Shown: positions 1 through 7,739, counted from the first letter of the stretch. The stretch: 12,458 bases of DNA from Kalaharituber pfeilii (GCA_015179045.1 WHUZ01000316.1:1-12458); one strand, 5' to 3'. Translations and numbers: made by a program. Notes: generated by a model not told the origin, from the letters alone.

Positions 1-95
1 TGCCTCTGCCTCTGTCTCTACTATGACCTCATCTCGGCGCCTGCTGTCTACCCCATAGTCAGATCCTGTACCCTGACCCGGACCTGTTTATTACA
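1..95. other. Left flank or breakpoint of copy A, unassigned
   Basis: This stretch is richer in C and G than what follows and begins with a short CCTCTG-type simple repeat. Copy B at the equivalent distance (8186-8280) carries protease sequence, but by eye the two cannot be aligned here, whereas they align clearly from about 96-106 onward. It may be a recombination or truncation breakpoint, or a fast-evolving part of the protease. No coding call is made. Confidence 0.4.
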
Positions 96-517
96 CTCCC
101 CCATTAGGTAACATTGGAAAGGAATTTGTTTTCGACCTTGACACCGAAGTCATGGATATCGGCGATAGGGAGTGCATCATCAGTTTGTCCTAGCTGAAAG
201 AAAATGGTTTTTCTGTTGATTGTATTAACGGCGTTTTGAAACATGGCATGTTTGATGTCTCTTGTACTCATATTGATCTGCCTTCTATTTCTGTTCTTTC
301 TAAAGATGTTGACACCCTTGAGGAGGGTGACATTCTGTTATTACTTAACGTATATAAATACTACTCGTGATACTCTTATGTTTTCTCAGAGGAACAGGTA
401 TGCCGCCTACCTCCACACTGAAGCTGGGACCATGAAATCTCGTTTGAGAACCCAAATGCGAAGCCTTCCTATGGTCCAGTCTACAAAACGACCTGAGAAG
501 AAGATGAGGCCCTCCAG

Positions 518-1258
518 AGGTATATCAATGAATACCTACTAACAGGGAAGATACGAAGGTCAAGGTCAAAGGCAGCTTTGCCAATCCTTTTCGTGTGGAA
601 GAAAGATGGGTCACTCTGACTATGTGTTGACTATAGAGTACTGAATAAATGAACTATTCTGAATAAATACCCTTTGCCCTTAATGTCGGAACTCCTAAAG
701 AAGACCCAAGGCGGTAAATGGTTCACCAAGCTGGACCTCAAAAACGGCTACAACCTCATATGAATTAAAATAGGCAATGAATGGAAGATAGCCTTCAAAA
801 CATCCAAAGGTCTATTCGAGTACACAGTCATGCCATTTGGACTCATCAATATGCCTGCTTCCTTCTAGGAAATGATGGATAAGATTCTCACTAGTATCGA
901 TGGAGTTGTTTGGTACCTGTACAACATTTTAATCTATGGAGACAAAACTAAACGAGACCACCAAAGGATAGTGGAAAAAGTGCTTACTAAATTGAGTGAA
1001 TATGAACTCACAGTCAACTTGGCCAAGTGTGAGTTCCATATACATGAAACCATATTCCTTAGTTATCTGGTTAATTGCCTTAAGATTAAGATGGACCTGG
1101 CCAAACTCTCTACTATTCGTGACTGGCTAAAGCCAACAAAGAAAAAAGAGTTGCAAGCCTTTCTAGGCTTTGCTAACTACTACCGCCAATTCATATTCAA
1201 TTACTCTGCCACAACTCGACTGCTTACAATCTTGACCAGAAACATACTCTTCTCATAG
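518..1258 (+). pseudogene. Reverse transcriptase domain, copy A
   Basis: The translation shows the LPILFVWKKDGS-type entry, then VDYRVLN, the motif-A stretch [13 protein letters not shown] (catalytic Asp codon at 734 kept), the motif-B stretch [14 protein letters not shown] followed by a stop at 866, and the YxDD box at 914-925. In that box the two aspartates read Tyr-Asn instead of Asp-Asp, so the active site is destroyed. Downstream come LAKCEFH and the Ty3-type connection with ELQAFLGFANYYRQFI (about 1150-1195). The family assignment is strong; the domain cannot be catalytic. Confidence 0.88.
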
Positions 1259-1339
1259 GGAGCAGAGCAGCAAGCTGCTTTTAAGGAACTTAAAGACAAG
1301 TTTATAAGTGCCTCCATACTGCGACAGTTCGATCGATTC

Positions 1340-1720
1340 CTATCTACAATTGTGGAAACTGACTGCTCTGATCAAGCACTCGCCGGTATCTTAAGCCAGT
1401 ACTATACTAAGGATGGAACTATAACCCTTCACTCATGCGATTACCACTTCCAAATACTGACCCCTGCTGAACAAAACTATCCTATCTATGACAAGGAACT
1501 ACTAGCAATCTTTGATTGCCTGTATAAGAAATGGAGGATAGAATTGCTGGGAATCAAGTTCACCGTCTTTACTAACTATCACGCACTAAAGTACTTCACT
1601 ACCAAACAATACCTCAACAGCCAGCAAGCCAACTAGAGCCAAAAACTCTCCGAATTCGACTACGACATTAAGTACATTCCAGGAAAGCTTAATGGCAAAG
1701 CGGATGCCCTTTCTTGATGA
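1340..1720 (+). pseudogene. RNase H domain and tether, copy A
   Basis: This domain normally degrades the RNA strand of the RNA/DNA hybrid. Visible hallmarks are ETDCSDQALAGILSQ (first acidic residue, codon 1361), IYDKELLAIFDCL (Glu codon 1496) and TNYHALKYF, where the usual Asp is Asn (codon 1574 AAC; copy B keeps GAC at 9759). The segment ends with the characteristic SEFDYDIKYIPGKLNGKADALS tether, after which two arginine codons have become TGA TGA at 1715-1720. A stop at 1634 replaces a Trp codon still present in copy B. Confidence 0.85.
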
Positions 1721-1807
1721 ACTGGTGATGCCACCTCTGGCAGTATTGAACAACTATTTAAGGATGGGCAACTGCTGATTGATGAAGAGGCAGGTGAAGC
1801 AGAGGAT

Positions 1808-2640
1808 GTGTGGGCTAATATCCCTATGGTCAACGGTAACGAATGGGTAAGGAATGATGAAGGACTCCTTGTAGTACCTCAGCAATATCGACTGGAAGTA
1901 TTACGACAGTACTATGATAGTAACGTGGCTGGTCACTGGGGTGTGCACCGAACACAAGAACTCCTCTCTCGAAACTTCTACTGGGACAGCTGGAAAGACC
2001 AAGTGGCTGATTATGTCACTGGATGTGCTGCCTGCCTAAAGGCCAAAGCTGACCGACATCTGAAGCAAACTAGACTTATGCCAATGCCTACTGGTACTAA
2101 GCCTTGGGAGGAGATAGCTATGAACTTTGTTGGGGAACTACCTGAATCTGAGGGTTTTAATGCTATTGTAGTCATTACTGACCGGTTTACTAAGATGCAA
2201 CAATACATACTGGCAAAAAGCACTTAGATGACTTGAGACATCACTAACGCCTTCATCAATGATATCTTCAGGCAATTTGGTCTACCTCGCTATATCACTT
2301 CTGACTGTGTACCATAGTTTACCTCAGCCCTCTGGAAAAAAGTAACCTTGAAACTCGATGTAGGACTCTGACTTAGTACTATGCACCATCCCCAGACTGA
2401 TAAACTCTCTGAACGAGTGATACAGACTCTCAAACAGTATCTTCACATCTACTGCCATGACTGACAGAACCGATGGGTAATTTGGCTACCTCTAGCCGAA
2501 TTCGCTTACAATTCTACTGCTACTTCGATCCACGGTTACAGTCCTTTTTGCTCTTTATATGGATTCGATCCTAAAGTCATTCACCTCTCGGACAACAACA
2601 CCTATAGCTCCTTAGCAGCTGAAGACTGGCTGGATAGATT
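1808..2640 (+). pseudogene. Integrase, copy A (H2C2 zinc domain and DDE core)
   Basis: Integrase joins the cDNA to host DNA. The zinc domain is intact: His codons at 1934 and 1946 (H-X3-H) and Cys codons at 2024 and 2033 (C-X2-C). The core begins near 2100. The first catalytic acidic residue reads Asn (AAC at 2123, where copy B has GAC at 10308). The second Asp (2303) and the Glu (2411) are present with exactly 35 residues between them, the classic D-35-E spacing. Stops at 2225, 2234, 2315, 2369 and 2462 interrupt the core. A longer open stretch runs from 1721 to 2224. Confidence 0.87.
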
Positions 2641-2965
2641 GACTATGGTGTATACCCATATTGCTGATATACTGAAGAAGATAAACAATAGACAGTCGAA
2701 TCTGTTTCTTGATAAAGCAAGGAAATTCCAAGTAGAAGATAAGATTTTTATTGATCGAAGAAACTTAAAGGTTACTTCAAAAAATAATCAAATCCTGACC
2801 AACAAATATATTGGTCCCTATCCCATCTAAAGAGTTATCAATGACTATGCATATGAGGTCACTCTGCTATAAGATATGAGACTTCATAAAGTTATCTACA
2901 CCTTGCTTCTGAAGCCCTTCTGAGAAAGACTTAAACCCCAGAAAATGGAAATCAATAACGATGAT

Positions 2966-3163
2966 GAATTTTTGTTCAAGGTCGACCATATTGTTGATTC
3001 GAAACGAATCAATAGGATAGTAAAGTACTGAATCCGATGGTAAGGATATAGTGAAGACGAAGATACTTGGGAACTGATTGGGAACTTACAAAGATCCCTA
3101 AAATCTGTTAAAAAGTTCTATGACTAACATCCGAGAAAGCTTCGGGACCTTATAGTCCAATAA
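2966..3163 (+). pseudogene. Integrase C-terminal chromodomain, copy A
   Basis: The C-terminus reads as a chromodomain: a KVDHIVDSKR start, a KY-stop-IRW-stop-GYSEDEDTWEL core, then an LQRSLKSVKKFYD helix. The order (F/Y)xVExIL, KWKGY-like, TWEP-like is the chromovirus signature. In known chromoviruses this domain directs integration to modified chromatin. Stops at 3029, 3041 and 3125 break it; TAA at 3161 is probably the real end of pol. Copy B carries the same domain at 11151-11348. Confidence 0.82.
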
Positions 3164-3485
3164 GGCATCGATGGCTATTGCCAAACTACTCAGATAATTT
3201 TTTGACATGAGTACCTTTTCCTTATGAAGAGATTTTTTCTATAGGGTTTTGATCTTCATTAAGGTTTTTAATAACTCACTGATGACGAATGAGTACTCGA
3301 AATACACCAGTCTTACCATCAGCCACAGACAATCAAAAATCTGTGTAGGACCTGGCGTATATGGTATGTCGATATGAGCATTAGCCTTTTGAACCCTTTG
3401 GGTCCAATTATATTGCTCACAATCATCGTTAGCTCTTGATTTTGGTGATTGTCACTCGGAATGAGTGCTCTAGAATGGGGAGTAA
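3164..3485 (+). other. 3' untranslated stretch with polypurine tract, copy A
   Basis: No coding content is seen between the pol stop and the LTR. The last bases, GAATGGGGAG at 3473-3482, form a short purine-rich tract directly before the LTR, the expected plus-strand priming site. Copy B has the matching GAATGGAGAG at 11658-11667. A small hairpin, CACTC/GAGTG with a 5-base loop, lies at 3453-3467. The stretch is conserved in length between the copies. Confidence 0.6.
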
Positions 3486-3786
3486 TATTACGGCTAAGGT
3501 AAGACTTACCTGCGTAAGGGAACACTTACCCTGAACTGTTCATAAGACCAATGCTGCTAGAGCGGCCTAATCACTCGTGAGGCTTAGTAGAAAGTTCTTT
3601 ATTGTTTGAATAGGGAAGTGCCAAGGAAGTGTGTGTCCTTGTTTATGGTCTTTGACTTGTTAAGCACTCGGTGTATACGCATATACATCAGTAACTACTT
3701 TTACATGTTTCTTTATTATGATTATTGGTATTGTTGAATTGCCGTTTTTTTATTTGCTTACCTAGTCATATATAATGCGCTCAGTC

Positions 3787-3794
3787 TATTTAAG
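3787..3794 (+). promoter_or_regulatory. TATA-like box in LTR of copy A
   Basis: TATTTAAG is identical in all three LTR copies (3787-3794, 5710-5717, 11972-11979), although the surrounding LTR differs at about one base in six. It lies about 42 bp upstream of the candidate 5' end of the transcript. A second possible box, TATATAA at 3769-3775, is not conserved in the 5' LTR of copy B. Confidence 0.4.
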
Positions 3795-3945
3795 CATAGG
3801 TGATAGCACAGTTGAAGAATTAAGATATAAGCAGTATTCTAAGTTCTTTATACTTCTGAAACCTATCATTTCCTCATTACACCTGTGAATCGCTTCGCTT
3901 CTCTGCATGCTCCATGCAAAACAGCTGCCCTTCCAGCCTGCCATA

Positions 3946-4176
3946 TATATGCCTCTGTAGCCTTTCTGGCCCACAGTATATACGCCTCCATAGCCTCTTC
4001 GGCCCGTAGTACATATACCTCCATGGCCATCTCGATCTGCAGCATATACGCCTCCATAGCCTTTCTGGCTCGCCATATATATGCTTCTGTAGCCTTTCTG
4101 GCCCGCAGTATATACGCCTCTATAGTGACTCCGGCCTGCCGAATATGCACCTCCATAGCTGTAACATCCAGTGCCT
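3946..4176. repeat. 33-bp minisatellite inside LTR of copy A, about 7 units
   Basis: Seven units of 33 bp follow one another, each like TATACGCCTCCATAGCC followed by a TTTCTGGCCCGCAGTA-type half. Because 33 is a multiple of three, several frames on both strands stay open, and the plus strand encodes an 11-residue repeat of the YASVAFLARSI kind. The array lies downstream of the inferred transcript start, so it would be in the R/U5 leader and tail of the RNA. The same number of units occurs in the 5' LTR of copy B. Confidence 0.8.
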
Positions 4177-4218
4177 TCCAGCGCCTAGCGGAGCCTAGCC
4201 TCTCACGCCCGTAACATT

Positions 4219-5166
4219 GAGAACCTTTTAGGAGAAGAAGCTGGCTTCAACTTTTCTAAAATCCATATACTCTCTCACTATGCTAACCAAATACCTAAGT
4301 ATAGTAGTTTGCCACAATACTCTATAGAAATATTTGAAACCTACCACAAGCTTATGAAAGATACCTACAATCGAAGTAATCATGTTGACCTTATGTCACA
4401 AATTGAATAGATATATACATGGGATCATGAATTCATCATGAGAGATAAGAACCTAGAAGCATGGTCAAAAGAGTTATCACATATCAAAACTGTGATGAAA
4501 AGTTTGATTCGCCCAACATGCTACATTAAGAAAATGACAGCAGATGCTGGAAGCCCTCTCTTTATGAAGTTGATGGGTAAAGTTAACTCAGAAAAGATTT
4601 ATTCCCTGAAACTTATCGCAGAAGAGTACTAACTTGTAGATCTTCTATCTGCTATACGTGTATATTTGTAGGAACTAATTCAGACAGATTCTGACATTGA
4701 GCATCTGCTGAGTGGCCCCTCAGAGCTATTTACAGTACTGCAAATTCCAGTACCTGACTTTAATAATAATGACTTTATTTTGCATCATATTTGCTGTACT
4801 GGAAGGTAAAAATTCTGCAAGCGAGTACCAAGAGCAGATTGGGCCTAGGTAGAGATAGGAAGGTGTACTAATGCTACACTGAAAGATAAGCTTCCAAGCA
4901 AGATCGAAGTATTTTTTAAACTTTTCAACCACTAAACAGATAATACTTACTGTTATACATATGTTTCTCTACTTTAATGTGTTGGGAAAGGGAGGTGTGA
5001 AGGTCCTAAAGGTATATCTAAAGTTTGTGTACTAATGCCAGTGAATAAGCGGGTAATACCTATTCACAGTATCTGTGGAATGGCTCATCTAATCTCAATA
5101 GAGTCAAACTTGTAGTAGTATGTAAATAATTAGATAGATTTAGCTACTTGGTAGGACATATATTAG
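4219..5166 (+). pseudogene. Degenerate Plavaka-like (DUF6830) DNA transposase, C-terminal part
   Basis: A single frame (codon starts 4219, 4438) reads through with no net indel but with stops starting at 4408, 4630, 4669, 4807, 4846, 4933, 4975, 5113, 5116, 5131, 5152 and 5164. It shows FSKIHILSHYANQIPKY, then a YNRSNHVD-like stretch, MRDKNLEAWSKELSHIK, LQIPVPDFN, LPSKIEVFFKLF, VIPIHSICGMAHLI and a YVNN-stop-IDLATW end. I recognise this order as the conserved C-terminal region of fungal Plavaka-type (CACTA-like) transposases. It starts immediately after the LTR of copy A, so the N-terminal part presumably lies left of copy A. The family name is from memory of motifs, not a search; a related KDZ-type transposase is the alternative. 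Confidence 0.68.
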
Positions 5167-5332
5167 GCAGATAAAAAGTAATTAGTTCAGACAACAAATT
5201 GTGCATTATGTAGTATTTTAAAGGCTCTAATAGCATCAAGTAGCAGTTTATATATCAGGCAGATAAAATGTAATTAGTTCAAAGAATAAATTAGGCATCA
5301 TATAGCATTTTAAAGGATCTGATAGTATTAAG
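5159..5332. repeat. Imperfect direct duplication of about 82 bp, period 92
   Basis: The stretch 5159-5240 is repeated at 5251-5332. Both contain GGCAGATAAAA, GTAATTAGTTCA and ATTTTAAAGG blocks in the same order, and differ mostly by transitions. It lies just past the end of the transposase fragment, so it could be part of that element's terminal or subterminal sequence, or unrelated flank. Confidence 0.7.
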
Positions 5333-5408
5333 TGAATAGTCATTGAGTATAGCATCCGACATGATAGGTCGGTTACCTCACATTGCAAATCATAGCAGAC
5401 TATATTGC
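5333..5408. other. Short non-coding flank before copy B
   Basis: No gene or repeat is recognised. It abuts the first base of the 5' LTR of copy B. The last five bases, ATTGC (5404-5408), would be the target-site duplication, but the matching right flank is lost because the 3' LTR of copy B is truncated. Confidence 0.4.
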
Positions 5409-5709
5409 TGTTATGGCTAAGGTAAGACTTACCTGTGTAAGAGAACACTTATTCTGAACTATTCATATAACTAATACTACTAGAGTAGCCTGATCACTTG
5501 TGAGGCTTGGCAGAAAGTTCTTTATTGTTTGAATAGGAAAGTGCTAAGGAAGTATGTGTCATTGTTTATGGTCTTTGACTTGTTAAATACTCGGTGTATA
5601 TGTACATACATCAGTAACTACTTTTGCATATTTCTTTATTATGATTATTGGTATTGTTGAATTACTGTTTCTTTATTTCCTTGCCTAGTCATGTATGATG
5701 TGCTCAGTC

Positions 5710-5717
5710 TATTTAAG
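5710..5717 (+). promoter_or_regulatory. TATA-like box in 5' LTR of copy B
   Basis: TATTTAAG is unchanged from the other two LTR copies. It would set transcription start about 35-45 bp downstream, at or next to AAGCAGTAT (5752-5760). Confidence 0.4.
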
Positions 5718-5751
5718 TATAGACAATAGCACAGTTGAAGAATCAAGACAC

Positions 5752-5760
5752 AAGCAGTAT
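5752..5760 (+). promoter_or_regulatory. Candidate self-primer at predicted transcript 5' end
   Basis: AAGCAGTAT is the exact reverse complement of ATACTGCTT at 6142-6150, which begins three bases after the 5' LTR end. In the Tf1/sushi group of fungal retrotransposons the first bases of the RNA fold back onto the primer binding site and prime reverse transcription. The site lies 42 bp downstream of the start of the TATA-like box and is also present in the LTR of copy A at 3829-3837. The match is only nine bases in this decayed copy. Confidence 0.5.
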
Positions 5761-5868
5761 TCTAAGTTCTCTATACTTCTGAAACCTATCATTTCCTCAT
5801 TACACCCATGAATCACTCCGTTCCGCTGCAGATTCCACGCAAAACAGCTGCCCTTCCAGCTTACCATA

Positions 5869-6099
5869 TATATACCTCTATAGCCTCTCCAGCCTGCAGT
5901 ACATACACCTCTGTAGCCTCTTCGGCCCATAGCACATATGCCTCTATGGTTATCTCGACCCATAGTATATATGCCTCCGTAGCCTTTCTGGCCTACTATA
6001 TATATACTTCTGTAGCCTTTTTAACCCATAGTATATACACCTCTATAGCGACTCTGGCCTGCCAAATATGTACCTCTATAGCTATAATATCTAGTGCCT
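5869..6099. repeat. 33-bp minisatellite inside 5' LTR of copy B, about 7 units
   Basis: It has the same array, position and unit count as in the LTR of copy A, with units diverged mostly by transitions. The array is therefore ancestral to both copies and has not expanded or contracted since they separated. Confidence 0.8.
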
Positions 6100-6141
6100 T
6101 CTAGTGCCCAGTGGAGCCTAGCCCCTGACGCCTGTAACATT

Positions 6142-6150
6142 ATACTGCTT
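6142..6150 (+). promoter_or_regulatory. Candidate primer binding site, copy B
   Basis: ATACTGCTT begins three bases downstream of the 5' LTR. No TGG-initiated sequence matching a tRNA 3' end is visible next to the LTR, which argues against ordinary tRNA priming. The nine bases pair perfectly with 5752-5760 in the LTR. Confidence 0.5.
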
Positions 6151-6285
6151 TACCTACACCTACCTCATCTCCTAATATCGGCTTAAGAAGGATCATCAAC
6201 TCTTCTACTTACCTAGAGTGACCTCTCTCCAGCAACATAGGAGTTGGCAAAAGAATATGTATCATAGTATTCATAGCCAAAACTT
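6151..6285 (+). other. Leader between primer site and gag, copy B
   Basis: Nothing further is recognised here. The frame that becomes coding-like in gag has stops at 6265 and 6274, so gag probably starts later, or its start codon has been lost. Confidence 0.4.
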
Positions 6286-7697
6286 CTACCTGCTCCCTCT
6301 GCATATGATTATGATAATGAAGATGATAACAATTTAGGAAGCACTTATAGCAGTATGGTGCTTAGCTATACCAACCCTACTAATGTATCTAAGGGGAAGC
6401 AGTGACAGAGCCACTTGCCCAAAATAAGCAGAATTACTAAAATTCACTCCCCAATACCTCATTACTCTTATATCAGCTCTTCACTTAGAAAGGAAGTTTA
6501 TCAACTAGCAGCAGCTGTAAGGTAAACTGTTGAAGCAAGAATAGAGGCTAAGCAAGCCTCTGCTGATGAAGCGGATCTCTGGATCGAACAAGCAAACATT
6601 AATCAGCAGATTCAAGACTATGTAGACCAGCATTATGGCAAACTGGGCAAACACCTAGCTCAAGCATGCAACTGATAGATACCTTAGCAGGAGCCTTTCA
6701 AAGTAATATATCAACCCCCCTCTTATAAAGTCAGCAAGAGTTACAGACCACGTTGAATAAGCTGGCCAAAGTACTGGCAAATATGTGGGGCCAAATACTA
6801 CAACAGTCAATATTCTAGCCATTACCCTCAACACAGCCACAACGTCCAGCACCCTCTACCAGATCAAACCTAGGCTAAAAGGGATCTCAATAAAGCTCAC
6901 TAGGAGGCTCTCCTTCAACAGGCACTGGTGGTGCTAGTGCTCCTCCTCATGTCCCTCCTCATAGTTCCCACTAGAACTAGGACCTAACGCCTTCTCCTTC
7001 TCTGCCTCTTCAATTTCCCATGAGCCAAACATTGCTGTGGGACCTTTCTCCTCCTCTTGCTTCCCCTGCGAAGATTCCTGCTTCTGACAAGTAGGGTGGG
7101 GATGCAATGGAGCTTGACAACTTTTTTTACCAAATTGAATGATAGATTCGAAGCTAATAGCTCATGAGTAACTAAGAATGCTGTGATACTCTCTCATTCC
7201 GCTTAAAGAGCCCTGCTCTCACCTTAGTCCGACAGCATCCTCCTACCATGTATCGCGACATGCTTACTACTCTACATAAGAAGTTTCAGAATTCAGCAGC
7301 TATCATCAAAGCTGCTCGAAAGATCCAGACCACAAAGCAAATAGGGCATATGTAAGACTTCTTGATTGAAATCAATAAGTATAATAGTGTAGCAAATATC
7401 TCTGACCTCGTCCTCATCTCCTATGTATCTACAAACATTAACAATGAAGTGCGGTGACTGCTCTCTGGCCACCCTAGTTGTAAGAGAAATTGGGAGCTGT
7501 GGAAGGAAATGGCTATTAAAATTGCAAACAATGTCACCTCCTTGAGCAAACAACCTATACCAATTCACAGTCTAAGAAACTTAGGCAGCAGCTCTATACT
7601 TGCCAAAAAGGACACCACCTCCTCTATCCCAAAAAACAAGCACAAAGATAACCGAGTCTCAGATGAACTCATCCAGGAGAGGAAGACAACTAAATAC

Positions 7698-7739
7698 TGT
7701 ATCAAGTACAAGAAGAATGGGCACAAAATCAGGTTATGT
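7698..7739 (+). other. Gag zinc knuckle with one lost cysteine
   Basis: The spacing of a CCHC knuckle (C-X2-C-X4-H-X4-C) is exact: Cys at 7698, His at 7722, Cys at 7737. The second position, codon 7707, is TAC (Tyr) where Cys is expected. TGC to TAC is a TpG-to-TpA change, the RIP-type transition. The knuckle normally binds element RNA during packaging. Confidence 0.75.

Larger units (their letters stand above)
96..3163 (+). pseudogene. pol: Degenerate pol of copy A (PR C-term, RT, RNase H, IN, chromodomain)
   Basis: Pol would encode the polyprotein that reverse-transcribes and integrates the element. All recognisable domains read in one frame (codon starts at 107, 872, 1808, 2639, 2966). 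Internal stops begin at 191, 368, 419, 494, 617, 650, 761, 866, 1256, 1634, 1715, 1718, 2225, 2234, 2315, 2369, 2462, 2828, 2870, 2921, 3029, 3041 and 3125. The codon at 3161 (TAA, shared with copy B at 11346) is the likely original terminator. Many stops are one transition from a sense codon that copy B keeps: TGG at 9819 versus TAG at 1634, and CGA CGA at 9900 versus TGA TGA at 1715. The gene is dead, but decay is by base substitution rather than by deletion. Confidence 0.9.
96..4216 (+). mobile_element. Copy A: 5'-truncated Ty3/gypsy chromovirus
   Basis: The segment holds the 3' portion of an LTR retrotransposon in the order protease C-terminus, reverse transcriptase, RNase H, integrase, chromodomain, polypurine tract, LTR. 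RT before integrase defines the Ty3/gypsy order, and the C-terminal chromodomain defines the chromovirus branch. The 5' LTR, gag and most of the protease lie outside the window or are lost. The reading frame is unbroken by net indels from 107 to 3163 but has 23 internal stops. The last LTR base is 4216 and the next sequence is a DNA-transposase fragment, so the right end looks like a genuine insertion boundary. The 5-bp target duplication cannot be tested because the left end is missing. Confidence 0.88.
3486..4216 (+). repeat. 3' LTR of copy A (731 bp, complete)
   Basis: The repeat matches 5409-6139 base for base in length (731 bp each) and its first ~315 bp match 11671-~11990. Ends are TATTACGG and CCGTAACA; copy B's 5' LTR starts TGTTATGG, so the ancestral ends were probably the perfect inverted pair TGTTACGG...CCGTAACA. 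TG-to-TA at the left end fits RIP-type mutation. The LTR contains a TATA-like box (3787-3794), a candidate transcript start/self-primer (3829-3837) and an internal 33-bp minisatellite (3946-4176). It borders the polypurine tract on the left and a transposase fragment on the right. Confidence 0.9.
5409..6139 (+). repeat. 5' LTR of copy B (731 bp, complete)
   Basis: It starts TGTTATGG and ends CTGTAACA, and is exactly as long as the LTR of copy A at an offset of 1,923. In the first 120 bp I count about 22 transitions and 2 transversions against the same element's 3' LTR at 11671. It holds the TATA-like TATTTAAG at 5710-5717, the AAGCAGTAT site at 5752-5760 and a 33-bp minisatellite. It is followed by the leader and gag, which identifies it as the 5' LTR. 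Confidence 0.9.

Noticed and set aside
243..542. Open frame of 99 codons starting MACLMS
   Set aside because: It runs in a different frame from pol; the pol frame in the same place aligns codon by codon with copy B and shows protease/RT linker sequence.
2011..2223. Minus-strand frames opposite integrase (also 10196-10450) and opposite gag (6655-6852, 7293-7568)
   Set aside because: Antisense shadows of clearly assigned plus-strand domains.
191..3127. Shared TAG/TGA codons as a variant genetic code or readthrough
   Set aside because: All three stop codons occur, at Trp, Gln and Arg positions, and one copy often keeps the sense codon where the other has the stop. Mutation explains this better.
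3453..3467. Small hairpin before the polypurine tract as a terminator
   Set aside because: The stem is only five pairs, and intrinsic terminators of this type are not expected in a fungal element.
3885..4214. Long open frames on both strands through the LTR (also 3786-4156 minus, 5808-6104 plus, 5709-5963 minus)
   Set aside because: They exist because the 33-bp minisatellite period is a multiple of three. They lie within an LTR, overlap on opposite strands and have no recognisable domain.
4217..4221. TTGAG as a proven target-site duplication of copy A
   Set aside because: The left end of copy A is not in the window, so no duplicate can be compared.
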